Below, one piece after another: positions 43,072-52,513 of a stretch of 64,000 bases of DNA. The stretch lies in NCBI GenBank assembly GCA_910578335.1, contig CAJTPU010000002.1, positions 124,001 through 188,000 on the forward strand, given 5' to 3'. The translations under genes and the position numbers were made by a program. This stretch comes from an uncultured Lachnospiraceae bacterium. Lineage in GTDB: Bacteria > Bacillota > Clostridia > Lachnospirales > Lachnospiraceae. Within the stretch, counting starts at the first letter, position 1, and every line of letters starts with the position of its first letter. The notes under the pieces are model-generated. The model saw nothing but the letters and a program-made list of their open reading frames with translations. It searched no databases and had not been told where the DNA came from.

Positions 43072-45768
43072 TTAGCACTCCATAATATCAATATAATCAA
43101 TTGCCAAAAATCTGCCTTCTCCGCATAGCTGAGCTGCCCCTATCATAAATTCATCATAAATATTTGAATCCGGTATAAACTCTTTCCAAATTTCGACCCA
43201 GTTACTATCAGCATGGCAAATTTTATGAGAATATATTACCTGAAATAGTCTTGTCCCCGAATCTTTCACATGAAAATTGATTATATCTGCATCGCTTTTT
43301 ACTTTAAACCGCATTTTTAGTATGTAATTTTTTCCCTCTTCCAACATTTTCCCCAGCGGCATTGTAAGGTACTTTCCCGTCTTTTCGTGAAGCTGTTTTG
43401 TAATCAGAACCGTTATTCCATTTATATAATGCTCTTCCCAGACAGTCGCATCAAAACTAAAATGCGCTGTTTTCGCACTGTAATTAAACAATCCTTTCTC
43501 ACCGTATATTCCATGATTAGGTTTTAATGCATAATTAATTGCCTCTGAAAACGACATTGTCTCTATTGCTTTATAAAAAGCATCGCGTTTCGGCGAAGCA
43601 GAATTATGTCCACCATTTACAAATCCATTTCCTCCCAGCCATGCGAGTGGTACTTTTTTCTTTAATGAAACCAACTCTTCCGGAATACTGTGGAAAAATT
43701 TTCTCCCTTTTTCATTGTTACAAAGAACCGCTGAAATACCTCTGCGTACATCGATTGTTTTATCCTTATCACTCACTCCCCAAAAATCACCTATTGTTAT
43801 ATCACCAAAACGAGGCGCATTTTGATATATACATTTTTCACAATGTTCAGGACACATAACATGATTGTGATAAACACGCTGATAACTGTCCTGCTTTCCT
43901 CCGCGTCTGACAATAACATTCCCTGTAGTTGTAGTTGTAGTTGTAGTTGTACAATCCGGATTCCAGCCTTGTACTTTATGCCGAAACCCATATTTTGCCA
44001 ATGGCTCGTTAAAATCATCCTTGATGTATTTTTGAAAAAAAGCTGTAGACGGTGCATTGCCACACAATAAATCTACCATAATCAGGTTTTCATAATCTTT
44101 TTCCAAAAAAATCTTCAACCCAGCAACTTGACACGGACATCCTGAAAACAGCACAAAAGTATTTTTTTCTAATGCTTCTTTAACATCCTTAAACGCATCT
44201 CCCATATAGCTTTGCAAATATTTTGATTTTTGAAGCCTGTGCAAATCCTCCTCTTTGTCAATCATGATATGTTCAACCGAAAAATCTTCTCTCCAAGCTG
44301 CCCCAACAACAACGCCACCTCTCTTAAATGTTTGCTTTGCTAAAAGTGGAAAGGCACCTCCGCTTGAACTTCTATATAAAAGTTCATTATCCTCCGCTAT
44401 AAACTCATAAAGTTCCGGTTCTCTAAAATTATTATTTTGTGGCAATTTTATTGCTGGACATACTTTCATACATTTTCCGCATCCAATGCACTTTTCATAG
44501 TCAACTTCTGCACGATAATATCCATGTTTATCGGGACATAATGAAATTGCTCCTGCAGGACAGCTATTTACGCAGGCACTGCAACCTGTGCACATGCTTT
44601 CTTTTAACACGCTATTTATTGTATTTTGGAGATTTATGTCTGGTAATTTTGCTTTCGCTTCAAAAATCACAGTTTTTAACCAGTCATATGAATTTTGTTT
44701 TAATTTACCAAGTTTTTTATATACCTCCTCCCAATTAATATCTTCTAATAAATCTTCTCTACTATATATTTCGTCATATTCAAATATCAGTCGATTCATT
44801 AAATCCAATTCTCTCAATAGTGATATAAAACGGTTTTGCCCTCTTTCCTTATTAGCAATGGCTATAAATGGCTTTCTAAAAATTATTGCAAAACATGTAC
44901 CATGAAAAGAATCCGTTATAACAAATTTTGAGTTCTTATAGTACCATAAAAAATCCTCAATATCTAAATCAGGTTTTACATTATCCAAATCTAATCTTTG
45001 AATATTCTTTTCAAAATCCGTTGCATTAATTAAATTTATATATGAAAGTTTCAGTCTACCTTCTATATACAATATTGCATCCTTCTTTGCCTTGCACGGG
45101 TCAAGCAAGAAACTTACAAAATAATCTTGTATATACCTTTGTGTAGACTGTTTAATAAGCGCATCCCATTCTTTCGTATCACATAGTAATACTGGTTCCA
45201 AAACTTTTTTTGCCTTAAGACCAAATACATTTTTAACTATGCCTACTGCATAATCCTCTCTTACTGAAATAGCATCAAAACGTTTAAGGTATGGCGTTAC
45301 TCTTGTTTTCCATTCATCTGCCCAACCATTAGTGTTACTAAAAGGTTCGCCAAAAGAAGACGCATATGATATCATTTTCTTATCTGGAGCAACAAAACCC
45401 AAAAAATATTCATCTCCTGACCACCTCCACAGAGACGGATTGAACAATTGGTCTGACCCTGAAATAAATGTATCACAATAATTATTTAATTTTTTTAATT
45501 CGGATGCAGCATAATTTCTACATATATCATAATGCTTTTTAGCAAACCTTCTAGGAATTTGATTATAGTCCGGAACGTAATTTTTCTCAAAAGACATTTT
45601 TTCTATCATTAAAACTGACAATCCCATATTTTTTAAAGTTTGGTGTAATGCAAAGTAAGTAAGTGCACCACCGTAATTCAAATTATACCACCATCCTACT
45701 ATCCCTATATCATAATGTTTTTTTTCTTCTAAATCGATAAATATATTGCTGTTTTCTTGATTATTCAC
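43072..45768 (-). CDS. Polysaccharide pyruvyltransferase - ferredoxin - FrhB fusion protein
   Basis: This is an 898-aa multi-domain protein. Residues about 20-330 are a polysaccharide pyruvyltransferase domain (GWWYNLNYGGALTYFALHQ; FISGSDQLFNPS; ITDSFHGTCFAI). Residues 385-440 hold two [4Fe-4S] motifs (CTGCSACVNSCPAG and CIGCGKCMKVCPA). Residues 445-720 match coenzyme F420 hydrogenase/dehydrogenase beta subunit (FrhB) domains (SSSGGAFPLLA, FSGCPCQVAGLKI, GDFWG). Residues 750-898 look like a beta-sandwich. The GTG at 45768 has GGGGAGG 9 bases upstream; an ATG at 45810 is the alternative. Pyruvyltransferase and FrhB genes are often neighbours in polysaccharide loci; here they are one chain. A Thr8 run near residue 606 is encoded by a DNA repeat. 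Confidence 0.85.
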   Translation of the reverse strand: MNNQENSNIFIDLEEKKHYDIGIVGWWYNLNYGGALTYFALHQTLKNMGLSVLMIEKMSFEKNYVPDYNQIPRRFAKKHYDICRNYAASELKKLNNYCDTFISGSDQLFNPSLWRWSGDEYFLGFVAPDKKMISYASSFGEPFSNTNGWADEWKTRVTPYLKRFDAISVREDYAVGIVKNVFGLKAKKVLEPVLLCDTKEWDALIKQSTQRYIQDYFVSFLLDPCKAKKDAILYIEGRLKLSYINLINATDFEKNIQRLDLDNVKPDLDIEDFLWYYKNSKFVITDSFHGTCFAIIFRKPFIAIANKERGQNRFISLLRELDLMNRLIFEYDEIYSREDLLEDINWEEVYKKLGKLKQNSYDWLKTVIFEAKAKLPDINLQNTINSVLKESMCTGCSACVNSCPAGAISLCPDKHGYYRAEVDYEKCIGCGKCMKVCPAIKLPQNNNFREPELYEFIAEDNELLYRSSSGGAFPLLAKQTFKRGGVVVGAAWREDFSVEHIMIDKEEDLHRLQKSKYLQSYMGDAFKDVKEALEKNTFVLFSGCPCQVAGLKIFLEKDYENLIMVDLLCGNAPSTAFFQKYIKDDFNEPLAKYGFRHKVQGWNPDCTTTTTTTTTGNVIVRRGGKQDSYQRVYHNHVMCPEHCEKCIYQNAPRFGDITIGDFWGVSDKDKTIDVRRGISAVLCNNEKGRKFFHSIPEELVSLKKKVPLAWLGGNGFVNGGHNSASPKRDAFYKAIETMSFSEAINYALKPNHGIYGEKGLFNYSAKTAHFSFDATVWEEHYINGITVLITKQLHEKTGKYLTMPLGKMLEEGKNYILKMRFKVKSDADIINFHVKDSGTRLFQVIYSHKICHADSNWVEIWKEFIPDSNIYDEFMIGAAQLCGEGRFLAIDYIDIMEC
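43924..43951. repeat. Hexanucleotide tandem repeat inside the fusion gene
   Basis: Four perfect copies of TGTAGT plus a partial fifth. On the coding strand it encodes a run of eight Thr in the FrhB part. Gain or loss of units would keep frame and change the number of Thr by two per unit. Confidence 0.9.
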
Positions 45769-45790
45769 AACCCAAATCCTCCCCACTATA

Positions 45791-48016
45791 TTATTCTTTT
45801 GTGTCACCATTGTCTTTATTCAACCTATCTTGCAATTCTTCCAATTGTTGCTGAAGAAGACGAATACTTTGCTGCTGCAAGCTTATGCAATCCATTATTC
45901 TTGCAGAATGCTCGTAAAATATTTTTCGTGATGGTGGAATGATTTTTGCTATAAAATGCCTTATTCTAATTTTAAGGCTATGTTCATATTTATATTTTTT
46001 TTCTTCCTCAATACAATATTTATAAAAGCCTTTACAATTACCGGAACTTTTCTCCACAAATTTTTCAAGTCCATATTTTCTTAATATTTTCAACAAACAT
46101 ACAATATAATACTGCTTATTAAATTGTGGACAATTATCAATACTAGAATAAACAAAATCACAGATATATTCCAAAAGTTCTGTTGATGCAAAAAAACCAT
46201 TTTTATATGCCACAGAAATGATACTATCACATATCTTTAACTGTTCCTCAGCATACTTCACCCTGTCTACCATTACACAATTCATAAGTGATTTCTCTCT
46301 GCATGTCCGGTAATGATACAACTTATCCGAAATCACAAGAAGTCCTTGCATTTTGGGCACCATATCAAACAAAAATAATGCATCTTCACCACACTTGAAC
46401 TCAACTTTAAAGCTTCCATTATTTCTCTTGATAAAGTTCAATTTAATGCAATATCTCCAACAATATATATGAAAATATTTTGTGGACAAAAAAGTTTGCG
46501 AATCTATTTCACTATAATATGTATCTGGTGTTGACAAAACAGAATTCAACCATTCATTTTCTGTATTTAACGGTACTGGTAAAGCCCCAAACTCTATCGC
46601 ATCTGGTTCCTTTCTAATTTTAATATTCTCTTCCAATACTTCCAAAGCCGTCTGGCATAAATAATCATCGCCATCCATAAACAGCACATATTTCCCTCTA
46701 GCAACTAGCAATCCTTTATTTCTCGCATTTGAAACTCCAGCATTTTCTTGATTTATAATGATAACTCTATCATCAAGTTTTGCATAGCTTTCCAATATCG
46801 CTAACGAATGGTCTGTTGAACCATCATTAATACAAATGATTTCAAAATCATCGTATGTCTGATACAACAGACTATCTAACGCAGAAGGAAGATATTTTTC
46901 AATATTATAAACAGGAATGATAACTGTAAATTGAGGAGAATTATTTTTTCTTGGCACGTCCATGACATCAGTTATATTATTTAATGGTGTTATCGTTTCT
47001 GAAAAAGACATACTTTGCAGATTCTGTTCATATCTTTCTTCATTACGCCACATATGATACTCATAAGGCTCTTCAGCTATACGAAGAATATCTCTGTATT
47101 TCCATTTTAAATTGCCAAATGCTATCTCGTTTACGTCAATTTCATTAATTAATTTTTTAAATTTTTTTGAAACCTGCTTAAGAAAATTATATCTTACCGT
47201 CGATGTAAGCCCTTCATACATCCATATGCACGCATCATAAAATGCTGCTCCATATATTGAATAGAGATATTTTTCATCTTTGTTCCTTTCTTTAATATAT
47301 CTCTCTATTTCACTGTACTCATCAAATATGCAATGTTGCCTTTGTTCTCTATTATTAATTGATGCATATTCATTATCTTGTCTATAATAAATAAATGCTT
47401 CATATAAGCAAATCATGCTTTGTGCTTCTGTATAAACCTTAAAAGTAAAAGATGTATCTTGATAAGACGCACCAGGCGTAGGTAAAAAACTAATTTTATT
47501 TATTTCAATAAACTCTCTCTTATAGATTGCAGACCAAATAGAAGGCTTTCTTCCATAAAGTGTTCCACTCTCATATTTGGAAGGAGCAATAAGCTTTCCA
47601 CATTCATTTTCTTTAAAATACTCATACAACACGTTTGTTTCTGACTCAGTCCAATACAGCCAAAAATTTGATTTTACAATATCTGCCGCATATTTAATCG
47701 CATTAGTATATAATACCTCAAACATATTAGGTTCAATGAAATCATCGCTTTCCACAATGCCTATATAAATTCCCCTTGCAGCAGCAAGACCTTGGTTCAT
47801 GGAATCTCCGTAACCAGAATTTTTCTTATCTATAATAACAATTCTTGAGTCCTTATCTGCACACTTCTTTATTTGAATCAATGTACTATCCGTAGAGCCG
47901 TCATTAACACATATAATTTCAATTTCTCTCAGTGTTTGCTTCATAATAGAATTTAAACATTGTGTAATGTATTTTTCAGTATTATAACACGGCACAATAA
48001 TTGATACTTTTATCAC
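45791..48016 (-). CDS. Tandem GT2 glycosyltransferase (two GT-A domains)
   Basis: This 741-aa protein has two family 2 glycosyltransferase domains. The first (1-330) has VSIIVPCYNTEKYI, VNDGSTDST and ESDDF; the second (about 360-650) has FTVIIPVYNIEKYL, INDGSTDHS and DGDDYL. The C terminus ends in a coiled coil (SLQQQSIRLLQQQLEELQDRL). Bifunctional GT2 proteins commonly add alternating sugars to a repeat unit. The start is GTG at 48016 with GGGGGTGAG upstream, overlapping the end region of the GlfT2-like gene. It is AT-rich like its neighbours. Confidence 0.9.
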   Translation of the reverse strand: MIKVSIIVPCYNTEKYITQCLNSIMKQTLREIEIICVNDGSTDSTLIQIKKCADKDSRIVIIDKKNSGYGDSMNQGLAAARGIYIGIVESDDFIEPNMFEVLYTNAIKYAADIVKSNFWLYWTESETNVLYEYFKENECGKLIAPSKYESGTLYGRKPSIWSAIYKREFIEINKISFLPTPGASYQDTSFTFKVYTEAQSMICLYEAFIYYRQDNEYASINNREQRQHCIFDEYSEIERYIKERNKDEKYLYSIYGAAFYDACIWMYEGLTSTVRYNFLKQVSKKFKKLINEIDVNEIAFGNLKWKYRDILRIAEEPYEYHMWRNEERYEQNLQSMSFSETITPLNNITDVMDVPRKNNSPQFTVIIPVYNIEKYLPSALDSLLYQTYDDFEIICINDGSTDHSLAILESYAKLDDRVIIINQENAGVSNARNKGLLVARGKYVLFMDGDDYLCQTALEVLEENIKIRKEPDAIEFGALPVPLNTENEWLNSVLSTPDTYYSEIDSQTFLSTKYFHIYCWRYCIKLNFIKRNNGSFKVEFKCGEDALFLFDMVPKMQGLLVISDKLYHYRTCREKSLMNCVMVDRVKYAEEQLKICDSIISVAYKNGFFASTELLEYICDFVYSSIDNCPQFNKQYYIVCLLKILRKYGLEKFVEKSSGNCKGFYKYCIEEEKKYKYEHSLKIRIRHFIAKIIPPSRKIFYEHSARIMDCISLQQQSIRLLQQQLEELQDRLNKDNGDTKE

Positions 48017-48020
48017 CTTC

Positions 48021-49472
48021 TCACCCCCTTTTCCACACCAAAAACGCTATTCTCCACCTTATCGAGTTACCATACCTACACACTCTTTTCTTTTTCATTA
48101 GAGCCGTATGCATTGTCATATCATCTTTTTCCATAAACCATTTCATCCCTCTTAAATAATCCCGAAAAGCGCGAATCAAAAAATATTCCAGTATATAATC
48201 CTTTTTTACATGCACTTCTGTTATTTTCTGCTTAAACTGTTTCCATACCTGTTTTTTATCCGCTTTAGCACTGCCATGCAATGCATTAACAATTAAACTG
48301 TTCCTGTAATCATAATACGCTATCACCGGACTTTGTCGGTATTCGTAGGTTTCATGCCATACTTGAATCCCGTTTAATATAATTGGAGTACCTCCATGCC
48401 TCAGTCCATATTCCACATCGTCACAATGAAGAAAAAACGGAAGCGGTCTATTATTCTTCACAAATCCTATCGGAAAACAGGCAAACCACCAGCCACTATA
48501 TTCACCGCCGGTATTATCATTCATATCCCAAAGATATTGCCTTTCGGTCATATCCTGATTCCATCCAACATGACCGATATCTCCGTCATTCCAGATTTCC
48601 ACGGCAGTATACTGCACCCAAGGCTTATCCATTCGAAACATTCTGCCAGATATTACCTCTGCTTCATATTCCGGCTTCAGAAAGGTTAATAATCTGCGTA
48701 AACGATAAAAACTTTCCATCTGTATAACCACATCATCATCCATTAATATTACATGCGTTGCTTCAAAATCATGTAAATTACTGACAACCTCATCCATTCC
48801 TTTTGAGAAACCACCTGAACCGCCCAAATTAGGATTGTGACAGACAACTATTCCATCACCATAAGCATCTTCAATCTCTGAGGCATTATCTACAATAAAC
48901 GTCTTAAGCCAATTACCGGTATCTTCTGTTTCAGATTCTTGCTGACAGAACGCTTTATTTTTCCTTCCTTTTTTGAGAACCTTTATAATCTGCTCCAACT
49001 GCTTTTTCCGTTTATAGGTACAAATAACAAGAGAAAGCTTTATCTGTCTTTCAGCCTTACTTTCGGTCGCAAACCATGCTTCCAACACAGAATCCGTTTC
49101 TGCCCAAAGTTCAAAATACAAAATACCTTCTTTCATTTTGTAAAATTCAACGATGGGAAAACTTCGTTTATCTTCCTTTTCTTCTTTTGCATTTATATAC
49201 TCTTTAAAAAGGCGTACGGGTTTCCTGTTTTTTCCTTCCCAAAAACATGCTATCGTTACGCTTCCATGCACTTTTATGCAAAGCGATAGATTGGAAATAT
49301 CCGTATATTTTTTCCATGTCCCTATATCAAACGCATTCATATAGGTATCCGTGCGAACCCTGCCACCTCGCGGCACCACAAATGGCTCATGTTGACTGGA
49401 TTTATAGGATGCTCTTAAATACATTTCTTCACAATATATTTCCGTTGGAAACAATACATTCTGAAGCCTCAC
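48021..49472 (-). CDS. GlfT2-like glycosyltransferase (galactofuranosyltransferase type)
   Basis: This protein of about 483 aa has an N-terminal beta-sandwich (from RLQNVLFPTEIY) and a GT-A domain (LSLVICTYKRKKQL, NLGGSGGFSKGM, LMDDDV, FPFFLHCDDVEYGLR with slight variation) like GlfT2 of mycobacteria, which polymerises galactofuranose. A galactofuranose donor gene (glf) is not in the window, so the sugar is uncertain. The GTG at 49472 has GGGGGG upstream and gives the N terminus normal for the family; an in-frame start at 49538 would add 22 residues. The 262-base gap upstream holds no convincing gene. Confidence 0.82.
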   Translation of the reverse strand: MRLQNVLFPTEIYCEEMYLRASYKSSQHEPFVVPRGGRVRTDTYMNAFDIGTWKKYTDISNLSLCIKVHGSVTIACFWEGKNRKPVRLFKEYINAKEEKEDKRSFPIVEFYKMKEGILYFELWAETDSVLEAWFATESKAERQIKLSLVICTYKRKKQLEQIIKVLKKGRKNKAFCQQESETEDTGNWLKTFIVDNASEIEDAYGDGIVVCHNPNLGGSGGFSKGMDEVVSNLHDFEATHVILMDDDVVIQMESFYRLRRLLTFLKPEYEAEVISGRMFRMDKPWVQYTAVEIWNDGDIGHVGWNQDMTERQYLWDMNDNTGGEYSGWWFACFPIGFVKNNRPLPFFLHCDDVEYGLRHGGTPIILNGIQVWHETYEYRQSPVIAYYDYRNSLIVNALHGSAKADKKQVWKQFKQKITEVHVKKDYILEYFLIRAFRDYLRGMKWFMEKDDMTMHTALMKKKRVCRYGNSIRWRIAFLVWKRG

Positions 49473-49734
49473 TTCCTGCCCCCCATATTCTCCTTTACTT
49501 TTCCCCACACCAAAAACCCCCTGCTGCAAGACACTCACACATCTTGCATCAGGAGGTCTTAAATCTCCTTATACCACTAACATCACCACACACATTTGCA
49601 CATATACCTATCTACCAATTCCCTGTCACCCGCCATCGGATTTTCCAAAATCAATTTGCACATTTGGCAAAGCTCCCATCTAATGCAAGATATGTAATTG
49701 TCAAAGTTCCCTTTTTGCTGCTCCTTACTTCCCG

Positions 49735-51732
49735 CTAACTCACATTCCTCTCCGCCCCCATCCTCTGATACGCCCCGCATACCGTCCTTGCGTCTCCGAC
49801 CATCTGCAGCACCCCCTTCTCAATCCATACCACCTTGGTGCAGTTTTCCAGAATGGTGCTCATACCGTGAGAAACCATGATGACGGTGGAGCCGCCATGT
49901 ATCATTTCCTTGATGCGCTTCAAGCTCTTTTTGCGGAAAAATTCGTCGCCGACGCTTAAGACCTCATCCAGTATCAGGATTTCCGCCGCATCGCCTGCCG
50001 TGGCGATAGCGAAGCCAAGTCTGGATACCATGCCGGAGGAATAGTTTTTGACCTTTTCCTCCATAAAGCCCTGCAGCTCCGCAAAATCCACAATTTCATC
50101 ATAATGGGTGTCAAAAAACTTTTTAGAATAGCCGATGATGGAGCCGTTTAAGTACACGTTTTCCCTTGCCGAAAGTTCCATATCAAAGCCGGTTCCCAGC
50201 GTAAGAAGCTGCACTTTTTTTCTGTCCACTACAATCTGCCCTTCGGTGGGACGCAGCGCCCCCGACACAATTCGAAGGAGCGTGCTTTTGCCGGAGCCGT
50301 TTGTCCCGATAATGCCGACCACCTCACCTTGAAAGACGTCAAAGCTGACATGGCTGAGTGCCTGAAGCTCCCTGTACTTCACCTGCCGCTTCATCTTCTG
50401 GATAAGATACTCCTTGATACCTGATGCGCTGCTGCCTGTGGATATTTTAAACTGCATTGTCACGTCTTTTACAGATACAACGGGCTCTTCCTTCTCCTGC
50501 TTTGTTTCCGCTTCTTCCTTGCCCACGTATTCATATTCAATGCTTTCGTCAATCAGCTCTTCTATCTCTAAGTAATCTTCGTCATTTTCCTCTTCATATT
50601 CTCCCGCGTACTCCTCTTCTTCCTTCCGTTCCTCCCAATTCCCTTCTGCATATGCTTCTTCATATGCTCCGACATGCTCCGGTCCGCTTTCTTCCACACA
50701 TTCTTCTGCCAATTTCTCCACATGCGCTTCGACCTGTTGTTCACCATCTTCTATATACGCTTCTTCCCTATATCCTTCTGCCTCCCCATGCTCCCCGCCA
50801 CGCTCTTCAATATCTTCTTCTGCATACTCCCGGTCAAACGCTTCCTCATACTCGTCTATATATTCGTCATACCAAAACTCCATATCCGCAGACGGCGTCT
50901 CTTCCATGGGAAGGGAGCCTTCTCTCAGCTCCTTTGCATACCGTTTCTCCCGCGCCAGCCTGTCCCTTTCCGCCAGTTGTTCCTTGTACGCTTTGTCCCG
51001 TGCCTCTTTTTGTTTGCGCAAAAAGAGCATAACTCCGATACATACTTCCACGGCTGCCGTCGCCACTGCCACCAAAATAAGCGCCAGTTTCTGCTGTTGT
51101 CCAAAATGTGCTGCTTTGGAATTTTCCGGATTCCACTCCACAATCTCTCCATCCGCAGTCTGCCGGTAAAAGCCTCCGCCTCCCTGCCCGTCCATGGCGT
51201 AGAACACGTTCTCTTCCCTGACAACCGTAATGGTCAGCTCCTCACGCCACTCACCACAGGCATACGCCGATAAAATCAAATATTTCTGCCCGTCCTTTTC
51301 TACTTCACGGCACGGGTACAAGCTTCCTGAGAGGACATGTACCGCACCACTCTGCCCTGCTCCGTCCACATATGCGTAAGGCTCGAAATTTTCCGCGGCA
51401 TCCATCAGGTACAGAAGCCTGATGGTTCCCGATTCGTTTGTAAGAAAGCTGATTTTCTCTTCGCCATATTCTTCTGTCACAATCCGATAATTCCAATCCG
51501 CCGTCTCAGGCACATACTGCGCATGGTCTGCCAGATACAGCCATTTCCCCTCCTCCGCTTCTATCATGCCAAGCAGCGGTACATCTGTCCGAAATCCGTA
51601 AACCGTCCTGCTGTAGCCTTCCAGACCGGAAGATGCCGGCGTTTCCTTTGTCGGCGTATCCATCACATACCAATATACTGCCGCTGACAGGAGCAGGAAA
51701 AAAATGACACCGCTTCTCTTCAATCGTTTCAT
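49735..51732 (-). CDS. Polysaccharide ABC transporter ATPase fused to membrane-anchored ectodomain
   Basis: This 665-aa protein combines an N-terminal anchor (VIFFLLLSAAVYWYV, 9-23), an extracytoplasmic domain (about 26-212), a second membrane segment (ALILVAVATAAVEVCIGVMLFL, about 216-238), a very acidic Glu/Tyr-rich linker (about 284-420) and a C-terminal ABC ATPase (about 420-665). The ATPase is of the Wzt/TagH type: GTNGSGKST, YSSGMVSRLGFAIA, LILDEVLSVGD. The next gene upstream encodes the ABC-2 permease. Usual TagH/Wzt proteins start at the ATPase and carry any extra domain at the C terminus, so this N-terminal ectodomain fusion is unusual. It should drive export of a lipid-linked glycan. 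Confidence 0.88.
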   Translation of the reverse strand: MKRLKRSGVIFFLLLSAAVYWYVMDTPTKETPASSGLEGYSRTVYGFRTDVPLLGMIEAEEGKWLYLADHAQYVPETADWNYRIVTEEYGEEKISFLTNESGTIRLLYLMDAAENFEPYAYVDGAGQSGAVHVLSGSLYPCREVEKDGQKYLILSAYACGEWREELTITVVREENVFYAMDGQGGGGFYRQTADGEIVEWNPENSKAAHFGQQQKLALILVAVATAAVEVCIGVMLFLRKQKEARDKAYKEQLAERDRLAREKRYAKELREGSLPMEETPSADMEFWYDEYIDEYEEAFDREYAEEDIEERGGEHGEAEGYREEAYIEDGEQQVEAHVEKLAEECVEESGPEHVGAYEEAYAEGNWEERKEEEEYAGEYEEENDEDYLEIEELIDESIEYEYVGKEEAETKQEKEEPVVSVKDVTMQFKISTGSSASGIKEYLIQKMKRQVKYRELQALSHVSFDVFQGEVVGIIGTNGSGKSTLLRIVSGALRPTEGQIVVDRKKVQLLTLGTGFDMELSARENVYLNGSIIGYSKKFFDTHYDEIVDFAELQGFMEEKVKNYSSGMVSRLGFAIATAGDAAEILILDEVLSVGDEFFRKKSLKRIKEMIHGGSTVIMVSHGMSTILENCTKVVWIEKGVLQMVGDARTVCGAYQRMGAERNVS

Positions 51733-51736
51733 TCCC

Positions 51737-52510
51737 TTATATCCTCTGCATTACCAGGTTTTCATATTTTCTGAGAATCAAATACCCCGCCGCAAAGCTG
51801 AGTACGCCCCATACACTGATTTGAAGCCATACCTCCTGCCGCGGCATACTTCCGTACAGAACAACGTCCCTTGCAAACCGGATATACGCATAGACCGGAT
51901 TTGCACTGACTATCTTTTGCATGGACAGACTCAGATTGTCCACCGGATAAAATACGGCAGACAAATACATCCAAAGTGTCAGCAGTACCGAATACAGGTA
52001 TTTGATATCCGCAAAAAATACATAAAGGATACACAGCGCCATTCCTATTCCCAAGGAAAACAGAAGCATAAACAGCACATCTATCGGAAACAGCAGTATG
52101 TAGACACTCGGTCTTATCCGAAACACCAAGAGCATCAGCGCATATGCGATACAGGTGTATCCGAAGTTTGTCAGCGCCGTAAACACTCTTGCAATCACAA
52201 AGGTCTGCTTTGTCAGCTTCACCTTTAAAAGCAGTGTTTTATTGTCCACCAGCGCCGTCATGGCTGACTGGGTGGCGCCGGAAAACAACTGCCAGAAAAT
52301 AGAACCCGTCAGATAATAGATGGGAAAATTTTCAATTGACCTTTTAAAGATGGTGGAAAATATCATGGACATAACCGCCATGGTAAGCAGCGGGTTTAAC
52401 ACGCTCCACACAACCCCCAGATAGGAACGGGCATACTTCCGCTTTACTTCTCTCGCAACCATCTGCCTGATGGCAAAAAAATACTGCCTGCGCTCTTTCC
52501 TGCTCTTCAT
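51737..52510 (-). CDS. Polysaccharide ABC-2 transporter permease (Wzm/TagG type)
   Basis: This 257-aa permease has about six membrane helices. KRKYARSYLGVVWSVLNPLL near the N terminus is the conserved start of the Wzm/TagG/RfbA family, with FPIYYLTGSIFWQLF and PVYAYIRFARDVVL as further family segments. It pairs with the ATPase gene 4 bases downstream to export undecaprenyl-linked polysaccharide or teichoic-acid-like polymer. It starts 3 bases after the stop of the upstream gene, so the three are one operon. Confidence 0.92.
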   Translation of the reverse strand: MKSRKERRQYFFAIRQMVAREVKRKYARSYLGVVWSVLNPLLTMAVMSMIFSTIFKRSIENFPIYYLTGSIFWQLFSGATQSAMTALVDNKTLLLKVKLTKQTFVIARVFTALTNFGYTCIAYALMLLVFRIRPSVYILLFPIDVLFMLLFSLGIGMALCILYVFFADIKYLYSVLLTLWMYLSAVFYPVDNLSLSMQKIVSANPVYAYIRFARDVVLYGSMPRQEVWLQISVWGVLSFAAGYLILRKYENLVMQRI

Positions 52511-52513
52511 ATC

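Noticed and set aside
43924..43951. Tandem repeat considered as a CRISPR or minisatellite array
   Set aside because: The unit is 6 bp with no spacers and lies within a coding frame. No CRISPR array or cas gene was seen anywhere in the window.
49583..49780. Small minus-strand frame in the gap before the GlfT2-like gene
   Set aside because: It overlaps the end of the exporter ATPase gene, has no clear ribosome site and no recognisable family. A gene remnant is possible but not supported.
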